Positions 25,656 to 33,469 of a DNA stretch of 39,695 nt are shown here, one piece after another. The translations under genes and the position numbers were made by a program. Location of the stretch: positions 1-39,695 of the forward strand of contig URVZ01000007.1 in the NCBI GenBank assembly GCA_900551365.1, in the 5' to 3' direction. This DNA is from an uncultured Collinsella sp. Lineage in GTDB: Bacteria; Actinomycetota; Coriobacteriia; Coriobacteriales; Coriobacteriaceae. Position 1 is the stretch's first letter. Each line of letters begins with the position of its first letter. A model generated the notes under the pieces. The model saw only the letters and a program-made list of their open reading frames with translations, was not told the origin of the DNA and did not search any database.

Positions 25656-26385
25656 AGCGGAGCTTGCTGGTCTCGAAGTACTCGGGGAACTGGTCCAGAA
25701 CCTCGGTCTGGTTGCGGAACATCATATGCAGGTGCTTGCTGACCAAAAAGCTCGCTTCGATGGGGTCGCGACCGGCGATAGCGCGGCGAATCTGCTTGTG
25801 CTCGTTCACGATGTCCTGATTGTCGAGAACCTGCGTGGCGGCGCGCAGCCAGCGGAAGCGCTCCAGGTCGGCATTGGTCTCTTCGAGCCACGACCACACG
25901 GTGCTGCGACATGCGATGCTAAAAATCATGTGATGCATGAGGTTGTCGCTCAAAAAGAAGCCGATGCGATCCTCTTCGGCCATGGCCTTTTCCTGCAGCA
26001 CGATGGCGCGGTCGAGCTGCTCGATGCCGGCCGACGTGGCGCGCGCACAGCACTCCACAATCACCTGCTTTTCCAGATGCTCGCGGATGTAACAGGCACT
26101 CTCGGCAAGGGTGAGGTTGATGGGCGAGACGTAGGTACCGCTCTGGGGCACGGTGCGCACCAGGCCTTCCTGCGCCAAACGAACCAAAGCCTCGCGCACA
26201 GGGGTGCGCCCCATATCTAGGTCGTCGCAAAGTTGCTTGACGCCCAGCTTTTCGCCCGGCTTGTAGTCCAGGTAGACGATTTTGCGTCGAATGGTGTGGT
26301 AGGACTGGTCCTGTAGGCTCGTTTCCTGCTCGCCGACGTGCATCGATTCTTCCATAGCGCCTCGCAACTGTTCTATCAAACTCAT
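25654..26385 (-). CDS. GntR-family regulator (FadR subfamily, FCD domain)
   Basis: A transcription factor of 243 aa. Residues about 25-95 are the GntR winged helix (SYHTIRRKIVYLDYKPGEKL, GRTPVREALVRLAQEGLV). The rest is an all-helical FCD ligand domain with the metal-binding Asp/His pattern DNLMHHMIF, EHKQI and KHLHMMF. FCD regulators commonly sense small carboxylates. It is divergent from the YeiH-like transporter gene with 163 bp between, so that transporter is its most likely target. Its stop codon overlaps a copy of the 43-nt repeat. Confidence 0.92.
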   Translation of the reverse strand: MSLIEQLRGAMEESMHVGEQETSLQDQSYHTIRRKIVYLDYKPGEKLGVKQLCDDLDMGRTPVREALVRLAQEGLVRTVPQSGTYVSPINLTLAESACYIREHLEKQVIVECCARATSAGIEQLDRAIVLQEKAMAEEDRIGFFLSDNLMHHMIFSIACRSTVWSWLEETNADLERFRWLRAATQVLDNQDIVNEHKQIRRAIAGRDPIEASFLVSKHLHMMFRNQTEVLDQFPEYFETSKLR

Positions 26386-26548
26386 ATGTCAGTTGTTAAT
26401 TATGCCGCGAATCAGCTCTCCGCGGTGGGCAATTCGGCTGTTGCCTGAGAACTATTGCGGCATCTTAGTCTGTGTTTGCGCAAGGCTGTGCTCAATGTTG
26501 CCGTATCATAAGCCGTCGCAAACGTGAAATAGAAAGAAGGAATCCCAT

Positions 26549-27583
26549 ATGCAACTGGCAAATATCGTTCGCGAGCGCTGGAAAGGCGTCTTGTTCTGCC
26601 TGATCATTGCCATTCCCGCGACGTTGCTCGGCAAACAAATTGAGGTGGTCGGCGGTCCGGTATTTGCCATCCTCTTTGGCATGGTCCTGGCGCTCGTCTT
26701 TCCCAGGAAGCGTCGCGAACAGCTCGCCGCCGGCGTCACCTATACGTCCAAAAAAGTCTTGCAGTATGCGGTTATCCTGCTTGGCTTTGGCATGAACCTC
26801 TCCCAGATTCTGTCCAAGGGCGCCCAGTCGCTGCCGATTATCGTGGCGACGATCTCGACCTCGCTTGTCATCGCCTTTGTGCTCTGCCGCGTCATGAACG
26901 TACCGGGTAAGATCGCGACGCTTGTGGGTGTGGGTTCGTCGATTTGCGGCGGTTCGGCCATCGCTGCGACCGCGCCCGTCATCGATGCCGACGATCGCGA
27001 GATTGCCCAGGCCATTTCGGTCATCTTCCTGTTTAACGTTATCGCGGCGCTCGTGTTTCCGACGCTCGGCGGCATGCTCGGGCTGACCAACGAGGGCTTT
27101 GGCCTGTTTGCCGGCACCGCCATCAACGACACCTCGTCGGTAACGGCTGCGGCGAGCGCCTGGGACAGCATGCATCCCGGCGCCAATGTGCTCGAGAGCG
27201 CCACAGTGGTCAAGCTCACCAGGACGCTGGCCATTATTCCCATCACGCTGGTCCTCGCATGCTGGCAGATGCATCTGGCACGCAAGGCCGGCGGTGACGC
27301 CAAAAGCACGTTCTCGCTTAAACGTGCGTTTCCCATGTTCGTGCTGTTCTTTGTGCTGGCGAGCGTGATCACCACGGTGCTTCAGCTTCCCGCGTCCATC
27401 ACGGCGCCCATCAAGGAGCTGTCGAAGTTCTTTATTGTGATGGCCATGGCGGCTATTGGTTTTAATACCGATATCGTCGAGCTGGTCAAAAAGGGCGGCA
27501 AGCCCATCGCGTTGGGCTTTTGCTGCTGGATTGGCATTGCGTGCATGAGTTTGGGAATGCAGCACGTGCTGGGAATCTGGTAG
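26549..27583 (+). CDS. YeiH/YadS-type putative sulfate exporter (UPF0324)
   Basis: An integral membrane protein of 344 aa with about ten hydrophobic segments. GSSICGGSAIAATAP (about residues 131-145) and AINDTSSVTAA (about 191-201) are family hallmarks. The family is annotated as 'putative sulfate exporter', and members have been linked to export of small sulfur or organic anions; the substrate is not settled. AGAAGGAA precedes ATG. It is expressed divergently from the GntR regulator, which probably controls it. Confidence 0.88.
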   Translation: MQLANIVRERWKGVLFCLIIAIPATLLGKQIEVVGGPVFAILFGMVLALVFPRKRREQLAAGVTYTSKKVLQYAVILLGFGMNLSQILSKGAQSLPIIVATISTSLVIAFVLCRVMNVPGKIATLVGVGSSICGGSAIAATAPVIDADDREIAQAISVIFLFNVIAALVFPTLGGMLGLTNEGFGLFAGTAINDTSSVTAAASAWDSMHPGANVLESATVVKLTRTLAIIPITLVLACWQMHLARKAGGDAKSTFSLKRAFPMFVLFFVLASVITTVLQLPASITAPIKELSKFFIVMAMAAIGFNTDIVELVKKGGKPIALGFCCWIGIACMSLGMQHVLGIW

Positions 27584-27635
27584 AGAAGTAGCTTATTCGC
27601 GTGCTGGCTGCCGGTGAGCGCAAGCCTTCGGTGGA

Positions 27636-27724
27636 GCGATAGGAGCTCTTGCGGGTATGGCTTGTCCGCAGGTTTATAAGTCCCGAAGAGCTCTTATCGC
27701 CCCGCCAGGATGGCGATGCGGGGC
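27636..27724. repeat. Nested hairpins upstream of the Fis-type regulator gene
   Basis: A 15-bp stem (27636-27650 with 27686-27700, one wobble pair, containing GAGCTC) encloses a smaller GCGG / CCGC stem. It is followed by GCCCCGC / GCGGGGC (27699-27705 with 27718-27724). It could be a leader structure, a terminator remnant or a repeat. Confidence 0.65.
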
Positions 27725-27849
27725 AACACCTATACTCGCAGGACGGCGCTTTCTGCCCTATAGTGTTTGGTGAGCAATATCGTTCAATTTTGAAACACTC
27801 GGTCGTGCGACCGTCGGCGGTTGCACGTCGCCGCGGACAGGGGCAAATC

Positions 27850-29067
27850 ATGGATAGCAATGCTAAGCTGAACATCTTGACCGATGCCCTAGCTGCTGCC
27901 GGGGCCTCGGCATTGGCAATCGATGCGCGTGGGGACGTCGCGATCTCGACCATGAATGACGCGGCGCTTGAGCGGGATGTGGCGGCTTTTGTCGCTGAGC
28001 GTCTCGACCGTATAGGAGACGGCGCGCGTCTGGTTATGGGGCGTGAGGGTACGCGCCTGAGCCTGACCGTTCGCCCCACCGACAAAGAGGGCGGGAGGCT
28101 TTGGGTCGTTGTGGTCCGCGAGGTGCGCGGTGCCGCGGCGCATGCGGGCATCGAGTGGCTCAACGCCGACGAAGTTGAGGTCCGCTATGAATCGAGCGCG
28201 TACGGCATCGTTGAGGGGGCGGCCTCGGTGGCTGTACCGGTTACCGAGAGCTATGCGCGCGGCGTGCCCCTTATGCTCGAGGGCGAGCTGGGAGCGGGTC
28301 AGGTCGAGATTGCCAAGCGCCTCTATCTGGATGGCCCTTTTGTCGATCAGCCCTTTGTTTCCGTCGCGCTCGATGAACTCACCGATCGCGGTTGGCGCCA
28401 TGTGCTCAAAAGCTCCGAATCGCCGCTGTTCCAAACGGGGCTGACCCTTTGCATTGAGGGCTGGAATGCGGTTGGCCCCCAGCGCCTCCGCGAGCTGGTC
28501 TCCACGATGACCGACACCGCGTTGGCGACGCGCTGCCATGTGGTGCTGACGGCGAATGACATGCCGGGCGGCGGCGAAAGTGATCAAGCCGCCTTTGTGA
28601 CCGAGCGCTTCGCCTGTGCGGTGAGCGTCGCGCCGGCAATCGCCGAGCAGGGAGCCGCGTCGACGAAGGTCGCGCGCTATTTGGAATATCTCGCTGATGC
28701 ATTTGGGACGGCAGCGCCCACGCTGTCTGCCGCGGCGACGAAGACGCTCGATGCTTACCGCTGGCCGCGCAACTATCTGCAGCTCCGCGAGGTCTCGGAA
28801 CGACTGTATATATTGGTGGGGACGGGCACGGTGGACCGCGCTGTGGCGGAGGAAGTGTTCGCCCAAGAGGACGTGATTAAGACCGCAACCTTTGGCGCCC
28901 CGACGCTTGAAAGTGACCTGTATATCCTGCGACCGCTGGCCGATACCGAGCGAGATATCGCGCATCTGGTTGTAGACCATCTCCACGGCAACCGAACCCG
29001 TGCGGCGGAGGTGCTGGGCATAAGCCGTACAACGCTGTGGCGCTTGCTGAAGGACGATGACCGTTGA
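27850..29067 (+). CDS. Degenerate enhancer-binding-protein-like regulator with Fis-type HTH
   Basis: A 405-aa protein that aligns by motif order with sigma-54 activators but has lost the ATPase residues. The Walker A position reads GELGAGQVE instead of GESGTGKE. The Walker B position reads LTLCIEGW instead of TLFLDEI. The GAFTGA loop is absent. Conserved landmarks remain: PFVSVALDEL, the VVLTANDM sensor region, and YRWPRNYLQLREVSERLYIL. The C-terminus (about 365-405) is a clear Fis-like HTH (NRTRAAEVLGISRTTLWRLL). It is probably a sigma-70-type regulator that no longer hydrolyses ATP. ATG at 27850 fits an AGGGG site. An upstream in-frame extension covers the hairpin region and is unlikely. 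Confidence 0.8.
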   Translation: MDSNAKLNILTDALAAAGASALAIDARGDVAISTMNDAALERDVAAFVAERLDRIGDGARLVMGREGTRLSLTVRPTDKEGGRLWVVVVREVRGAAAHAGIEWLNADEVEVRYESSAYGIVEGAASVAVPVTESYARGVPLMLEGELGAGQVEIAKRLYLDGPFVDQPFVSVALDELTDRGWRHVLKSSESPLFQTGLTLCIEGWNAVGPQRLRELVSTMTDTALATRCHVVLTANDMPGGGESDQAAFVTERFACAVSVAPAIAEQGAASTKVARYLEYLADAFGTAAPTLSAAATKTLDAYRWPRNYLQLREVSERLYILVGTGTVDRAVAEEVFAQEDVIKTATFGAPTLESDLYILRPLADTERDIAHLVVDHLHGNRTRAAEVLGISRTTLWRLLKDDDR

Positions 29068-29151
29068 GCGAGGCGCCCGTGACCGCACGCGACGCGTGTG
29101 CTACAGTCCAAAGCGTTATTGTTTCGATTTGGTTACGGCGTGCGAGGGCAT

Positions 29152-29727
29152 ATGGCTGAGACTTCAAAACCGAGCCGCAGAAGGCGGAGTGCCGCGCCGG
29201 TCAACCGACGCACAACATCGGTGACGTGGGGCAAACACGCCTCGGGGTTTGATGGCTCGTTCAAGCGCACTAAATACGGCTATCCTTCGGCAAGCGCCCG
29301 CTTGGCAATGCAGGCAGAGTCCTCGCTGTGGGGCCGCAAACGCGTGGTGGGCTCAAAGCTCAAGCACGACGGAACGCTCGGCTACATCAGCCGCGGGGCG
29401 GCTCGCCGCAGCGGGCTCAATCCCGCCGGCTGGCATCGCTACGTGCCGATCGTGGCCGCCGTTGCAGTGATCGTCATCGCGCTCGCTGCGCTCGGATATG
29501 CCGGCGGTGGCGCCAACTTGGACGCAATGTTTAAATCGCCCGAGCTCGCGCATGTAGGTACAGAAGTTGTCGAGGGCGCTCAGGCCCAGACGAGCGTCGC
29601 GCCCCAGCGCGGTATCGTTGCGGCGGCCTCCACCATCGCCGATGTGCAAAAGGACGAAGACAAGCAAGGCGACGACGTCGATGCGAATCAGACGAGCGAA
29701 ACGGCAATAACTCCATCGGCGGGATAA
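29152..29727 (+). CDS. Single-pass membrane protein, unknown
   Basis: The protein has 191 aa and no family is recognised. Residues 1 to about 98 are basic (SRRRRSA, GSFKRTKYGYPSASARLAMQ) and probably cytoplasmic. One TM segment (VPIVAAVAVIVIALAALGYA, about 101-120) is followed by an acidic Gln/Asp/Thr-rich tail, presumably outside the membrane. ATG at 29152 has no strong ribosome site; an earlier in-frame ATG at 29098 is the alternative. It follows the Fis-type regulator by 84 bp. TACAGT at 29102-29107 with GTGACC 17 bp before could give it its own promoter. Confidence 0.65.
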   Translation: MAETSKPSRRRRSAAPVNRRTTSVTWGKHASGFDGSFKRTKYGYPSASARLAMQAESSLWGRKRVVGSKLKHDGTLGYISRGAARRSGLNPAGWHRYVPIVAAVAVIVIALAALGYAGGGANLDAMFKSPELAHVGTEVVEGAQAQTSVAPQRGIVAAASTIADVQKDEDKQGDDVDANQTSETAITPSAG

Positions 29728-29737
29728 GTTGCGAGTG

Positions 29738-29774
29738 GGGCAGCTAATTTGGGACGGGGCTTTTTTAGCTGCCC
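29738..29774. terminator. Hairpin after the membrane-protein gene
   Basis: GGGCAGCTAA (29738-29747) pairs with TTAGCTGCCC (29765-29774). A T-run lies inside the loop and right arm rather than after it, so it is an atypical terminator. Confidence 0.55.
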
Positions 29775-29808
29775 AAGACAGTGGCTCATTCGATGTCAGT
29801 CGCCAAAA

Positions 29809-29949
29809 GCGAGCGAGCCGCATTTGCGCCAAGGTGACGTGAAATGAGAGGGCGCTGACCTTCTGGTCGCGCCCTCGAAATTGAACGTCAGATTGGCGTG
29901 AATGCGGCCCGCGCAGCGTCAACGAGCCCGCCGTTCGGTAGAATGGCGG
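29809..29949 (-). ncRNA. Two-hairpin 3'-UTR element, copy B
   Basis: Same plan as copy A: outer TGACGT (29835-29840) with ACGTCA (29885-29890); internal loop GAAATGA / GAAATTGA; inner stem GAGGGCGC / GCGCCCTC with the bulged T; GACC / GGTC capped by TTCT; then CCGCCGTTC / GAATGGCGG next to the nitroreductase stop. The second inner base pair is A-T here and C-G in copy A, a covariation that supports the fold. Confidence 0.55.
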
Positions 29950-29955
29950 AACTAA

Positions 29956-30477
29956 TTACCTTACGTAGACCACGTTGTCGCGGCGGGGTTTGGGCTCGGG
30001 CAGCGTGTCCTCGGCATAGCCCAGAATGCAGTGACCGACACCGCGCAGGCTGCCGTCGGCGGGTAGACCCCAACTGGCCAGTAGCTCCAGGCCCTCGGGC
30101 GAATCGAAAACCTCGTGGGCGCGATGAATCCAGCACGAATCAACGCCCAGCGCATAGGCAGCGTTGAGCAGGTTGCCCATGGCGAGCGAGCCGTCTTCCA
30201 GATGTGTGGGCACGCTGCGGTCAACCAGCACCACCACAACGGTCTTGGCGCCATAGAAGGGGTCGCTGTTGCTGCCCATGACTTGCGCGTTGAGCTGCGA
30301 GAGACGCTCGACGGTCGCGGGGTCGGTGACGGCGACAAACGTCACCGGCTGGCGGCCCATGCCGCTCGGTGCATATTGGCCGGCTTCGATAATACGTGCA
30401 AGCTTTTCGGCCTCGACGGGACGATCGCTGTAGTTGCGGCAGCTGCGGCGGTGAATGAGTGCTTCGATAGTCTCCAT
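29956..30477 (-). CDS. Nitroreductase-family flavoprotein
   Basis: An FMN-dependent NAD(P)H oxidoreductase of 173 aa. The N-terminal RRSCRNYSDRPV is the FMN-phosphate-binding motif. APSGMGRQP (about residues 37-45), LGVDSCWIHRA and GVGHCILGYAED follow in family order. Homologues reduce nitro compounds or quinones or act in flavin chemistry; the substrate is unknown. ATG at 30477 is chosen because AAGGAG lies 6-7 bases upstream. The frame is open ~32 codons further but without a ribosome site. Confidence 0.9.
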   Translation of the reverse strand: METIEALIHRRSCRNYSDRPVEAEKLARIIEAGQYAPSGMGRQPVTFVAVTDPATVERLSQLNAQVMGSNSDPFYGAKTVVVVLVDRSVPTHLEDGSLAMGNLLNAAYALGVDSCWIHRAHEVFDSPEGLELLASWGLPADGSLRGVGHCILGYAEDTLPEPKPRRDNVVYVR

Positions 30478-30771
30478 GGTGTCTCCTTGCGGTGGCGTTG
30501 CAGATGCCCCGTTCATACCCGTCGGGCTCAAACGATAGACGGTCAATTGCCCGGCCAAAAGGATAGATTCCAATTGGGAAAGTAGGTTTGCATAAAAGTA
30601 CCTTCAGAATGTGACAAACAAATGGGATGGTTAAACGTTTTATCCCGTCTACCCTGCGGTTTTTTACCACTTGCCTAAATGACGAACGCATAACCTCTGA
30701 TAAGGGTTTTACTAAAGGAGTACCAACGTTTATCAATGCGCCGTGGTGGCGCCGGGCCAGGAGGTAACATC
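30478..30771. other. Divergent intergenic region
   Basis: It holds the 5' regions of the nitroreductase (minus) and the 96-aa gene (plus). It is AT-rich around 30590-30720. I find no convincing -35/-10 pair, riboswitch or repeat in it. Confidence 0.4.
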
Positions 30772-31062
30772 ATGTTCCAGGCTGGAGATGTCGTCGAGAC
30801 CGATTTCGAAGGATTTCTGAAGCTGCTGCGTTCCAAGACGCGCGCTTTCGTGTCGATCAACGATCACGAGTACTACATCACGCACACCGATGGCTATTGG
30901 CGTGTTCAGGATTGCGAGGCCCTCAACGACAAGGGCCACTTTACTGACTGTTCTGAGTTGGTCAACACGGTCTGCGAGGTCGTCGAGCTGCCGTGGATTG
31001 CCGGCAAGAGCCTGCATGACAGCTTCTCGGGCGCTACGGTCTATGAGGCCGTCGCCGCTTAA
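30772..31062 (+). CDS. Small conserved-looking protein, unknown
   Basis: The protein has 96 aa, acidic, with four Cys and no membrane segment. It begins FQAGDVVETDFEGFLKLLRS and has a HEYYITHTDGYWRV segment suggestive of a beta-rich fold. I do not recognise the family. A perfect AGGAGG lies 6 bases before ATG at 30772, and a strong terminator follows, so it is very likely expressed, alone. An in-frame ATG 36 bases upstream has poorer spacing. Confidence 0.8.
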   Translation: MFQAGDVVETDFEGFLKLLRSKTRAFVSINDHEYYITHTDGYWRVQDCEALNDKGHFTDCSELVNTVCEVVELPWIAGKSLHDSFSGATVYEAVAA

Positions 31063-31089
31063 CAGGCAATAAAACCCGATTTTCACGTG

Positions 31090-31126
31090 ACCGCTGGCGC
31101 CGCCCCCGCGCCGGCGGTCTTTTTCT
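31090..31126 (+). terminator. Terminator after the 96-aa gene
   Basis: A 12-bp stem (31090-31101 with 31109-31120, one T-G pair), 7-nt C-rich loop, then TTTTTCT. Confidence 0.9.
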
Positions 31127-31167
31127 GCCGATAGGCCATAAAAATGCACGCATTTGCGGAGAGCCTG

Positions 31168-31196
31168 TTGACGATAGTCAAAACTCGGACTAATCT
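31168..31196 (+). promoter_or_regulatory. Promoter of the marR-ABC exporter operon
   Basis: TTGACG (31168-31173), exactly 17 bp, TAATCT (31191-31196). Confidence 0.7.
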
Positions 31197-31225
31197 AGAG
31201 ACACATAATTGGTCAAAAATCGGAC
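31177..31225 (+). promoter_or_regulatory. Direct-repeat operator candidate for MarR
   Basis: GTCAAAACTCGGAC (31177-31190) lies in the promoter spacer. GTCAAAAATCGGAC (31212-31225) lies just after the likely transcription start. They have one mismatch over 14 bp and start 35 bp apart. Confidence 0.55.
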
Positions 31226-31243
31226 AATTGAATGGTGGGATAG

Positions 31244-31744
31244 ATGAATAGTGCGGTTACGCTGGTCGACTTCGATCGGTTGCTCAATGGACTCGACCAT
31301 ATCTATTCGGAGTTCTCGCGCGCCTGCGGCCTTTCGGACTGCGCCTACTGGATGCTCGTCGACACGAGTGCAGCGGGCGGAAGCGTTGCCGTGAGTCGGC
31401 TGACGAGTGAATGGTTCTACAGCAAACAGACCATCAATTCGGCGATTAAAACGCTTAGGGCGCGAGGGCTTGCGACGTTGGAGTTTGCCGAGGGCAGTCG
31501 TAAAAACAAGGTTGTACGACTGACCGAAGAAGGCGTGCGGTTTGCCAAGCGCTACGCGTTGCCGGCGCAAAAAGCCGAGCAACAGGCATTCGAGGCGCTC
31601 GAGCCGTGGGAACAGTGCGAGATCATGCGCTTGGTCGGTAAGTTCTCCCATGTTCTTAACGAAGAGTGCGAGGCATTTAAACGGCAAGTGGCCGCCGAGA
31701 ACGAGACTGACGATAAGGGCGAGGGGGACGCATGCGACTCTTAA
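31244..31744 (+). CDS. MarR-family transcriptional regulator
   Basis: A winged-helix regulator of 166 aa. Residues about 50-105 carry the DNA-binding core (VSRLTSEWFYSKQTINSAIKTL... ending RKNKVVRLTEEG; quoted in parts), flanked by the dimerisation helices usual in MarR proteins. It overlaps the first exporter gene by 13 bp, so it probably represses its own operon and responds to exported compounds. A good promoter and repeated 14-bp sites lie upstream. Confidence 0.9.
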   Translation: MNSAVTLVDFDRLLNGLDHIYSEFSRACGLSDCAYWMLVDTSAAGGSVAVSRLTSEWFYSKQTINSAIKTLRARGLATLEFAEGSRKNKVVRLTEEGVRFAKRYALPAQKAEQQAFEALEPWEQCEIMRLVGKFSHVLNEECEAFKRQVAAENETDDKGEGDACDS

Positions 31745-33468
31745 TGAGGTTTATGAGGCCGTACCGCGGTCTGATTGCGGTGACGCTGTTTGCGGTGCTG
31801 ATAGATAACGTCGGTACGCTGTTGGTTCCCACGATGCTGGCGAACATGGTCAACACCGGTATTACCACGGGTGATGTCGACTATATATTACGCAACGGCC
31901 TGTACATGCTTATCGCGACCGGCATGGCCAGCGGCGGCACGGTGCTGGGCTGCTATCTTTCGGCGCGCCTGGCCGCCAACGTGGCCTGCGATATCCGCAA
32001 TGCCGTGTACGACAAGTCGCTCGAGCTGTCCGCCAGCGACTTTGAGCGCTTTGGCACGGGTTCGATGATCACGCGCTCGCTCAACGACATCAACGTGATT
32101 CAGCAAGCTGTCCTTCAGACGATTCAGCTGGTGCTGCCGGTGCCGTTCTTGGCCGTGGCAGGCATCATTTTTGCTTGGTTCATCGATCCCGCCATGGGTA
32201 CGCTGCTGGGCGTGGTGGTTGCGATCGTGCTGGTGGCGGCGGTCTTTACCGTTGCCAACGCCGCGCCGATCTTTATGCGCCTGCAGAGCTTTATCGACCG
32301 CATGAACGTGGTGCTGCGCGAGAACATCGTGGGCGTGCGCGTCATCCGCGCATTTAACAAGGAGCGCCACGAGGAGCAGCGCCTGGACGAGGTGTTTAGC
32401 GATTACGCGGCCAATGCCATCAAGGTCAACCACCTGTTTGTGGGTCTCGACAGCTCCAGCTTCTTTTTGATGAATATCGCCGAGGTGGCGGTGCTGTGGG
32501 TGGGCGGCAACCGCGTGGGCGTCCACGCCATGCAAATCGGTAGCATCTCGGCCGTGCTGGAGTACGCGATCCTGATCCTGTTCTTTGTGATGACGGCGCA
32601 GATGGTGATTCTGACGCTCCCACGCGCCGCCGCATGCCTGAACCGTGCGCAGCAGGTGTTGGAGATTGAGCCGAGCATCGTGGACGGCAAGCGCACGCTG
32701 GACACGTGCGCGGCGGAGTCTGTTGACGGTGCCGACGCGGTGGCCGTGTTCGACCACATGTCGTTCCGTTTTGACGATGCCGACGAGGATACCCTGTGCG
32801 ACCTGAGCTTTGCCTGTCGCCGTAGCCAGACCACGGCGATTGTAGGCTCGACGGGTTCGGGCAAGTCGACGGTGGCCAAGCTCTTGCTTCGCTTCCACGA
32901 TGCCACGAAGGGCGCCATTCGCCTGAATGGCATCGATCTGCGCGACCTTTCGCAAGACGACATCCGCGGGCGTATCGCCTATGTGCCGCAGAAGGCATGG
33001 CTGTTCTCGGGTACGGTGGCGAGCAACCTGCGCTTTGGCAACGAAGACGCGACTGAGGCTGACATGCTCCATGCGCTGGAGGTTGCCCAGAGCACCTTTG
33101 TGCTCGACCAGCCCCAGGGGCTCGATACGCCGGTGGCCCAGGGCGGCACGAACTTCTCGGGTGGTCAGCGCCAGCGCCTGGCGATTGCCCGCGCACTCAT
33201 GAAGCATGCCGATCTATATATCTTCGACGACAGTTTTTCGGCCCTGGACTTTAAGACCGATGCGGCACTGCGCCATGCGCTGCAGGACGAGACGTGCGAT
33301 GCCGCGGTGCTCATCATCGCCCAGCGCATCTCGACTATTTTGCATGCCGATCAGATCGTGGTGCTCAAAGACGGCGAGATCGTGGGCCTAGGCACGCACG
33401 ACGAGCTCATGGAAACCTGCGAGGTGTACCGCGCAATCGCGGAATCGCAGATGAAGGGAGGTGAGTAG
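31732..33468 (+). CDS. Heterodimeric ABC exporter subunit 1
   Basis: A type IV ABC exporter half-transporter of 578 aa: six TM helices (residues 1 to about 320), then the ATPase domain. Walker A is GSTGSGKST (about 373), Q-loop YVPQKAW, signature FSGGQRQR, Walker B LYIFDDSFSALD and H-loop AQR. The catalytic Glu after Walker B is Asp (DDSFSALD), as in the degenerate-site partner of TM287/288- or LmrC-like heterodimers. It forms a pair with the next gene, 1 bp downstream. Drug or lipid export is likely because of the MarR regulator. Confidence 0.93.
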   Translation: MRLLMRFMRPYRGLIAVTLFAVLIDNVGTLLVPTMLANMVNTGITTGDVDYILRNGLYMLIATGMASGGTVLGCYLSARLAANVACDIRNAVYDKSLELSASDFERFGTGSMITRSLNDINVIQQAVLQTIQLVLPVPFLAVAGIIFAWFIDPAMGTLLGVVVAIVLVAAVFTVANAAPIFMRLQSFIDRMNVVLRENIVGVRVIRAFNKERHEEQRLDEVFSDYAANAIKVNHLFVGLDSSSFFLMNIAEVAVLWVGGNRVGVHAMQIGSISAVLEYAILILFFVMTAQMVILTLPRAAACLNRAQQVLEIEPSIVDGKRTLDTCAAESVDGADAVAVFDHMSFRFDDADEDTLCDLSFACRRSQTTAIVGSTGSGKSTVAKLLLRFHDATKGAIRLNGIDLRDLSQDDIRGRIAYVPQKAWLFSGTVASNLRFGNEDATEADMLHALEVAQSTFVLDQPQGLDTPVAQGGTNFSGGQRQRLAIARALMKHADLYIFDDSFSALDFKTDAALRHALQDETCDAAVLIIAQRISTILHADQIVVLKDGEIVGLGTHDELMETCEVYRAIAESQMKGGE

Positions 33469-33469
33469 C

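Noticed and set aside
30646..30658. 13-mer AAACGTTTTATCC shared with the ilvE upstream region
   Set aside because: Matches of this length are expected by chance in about 40 kb compared with itself.
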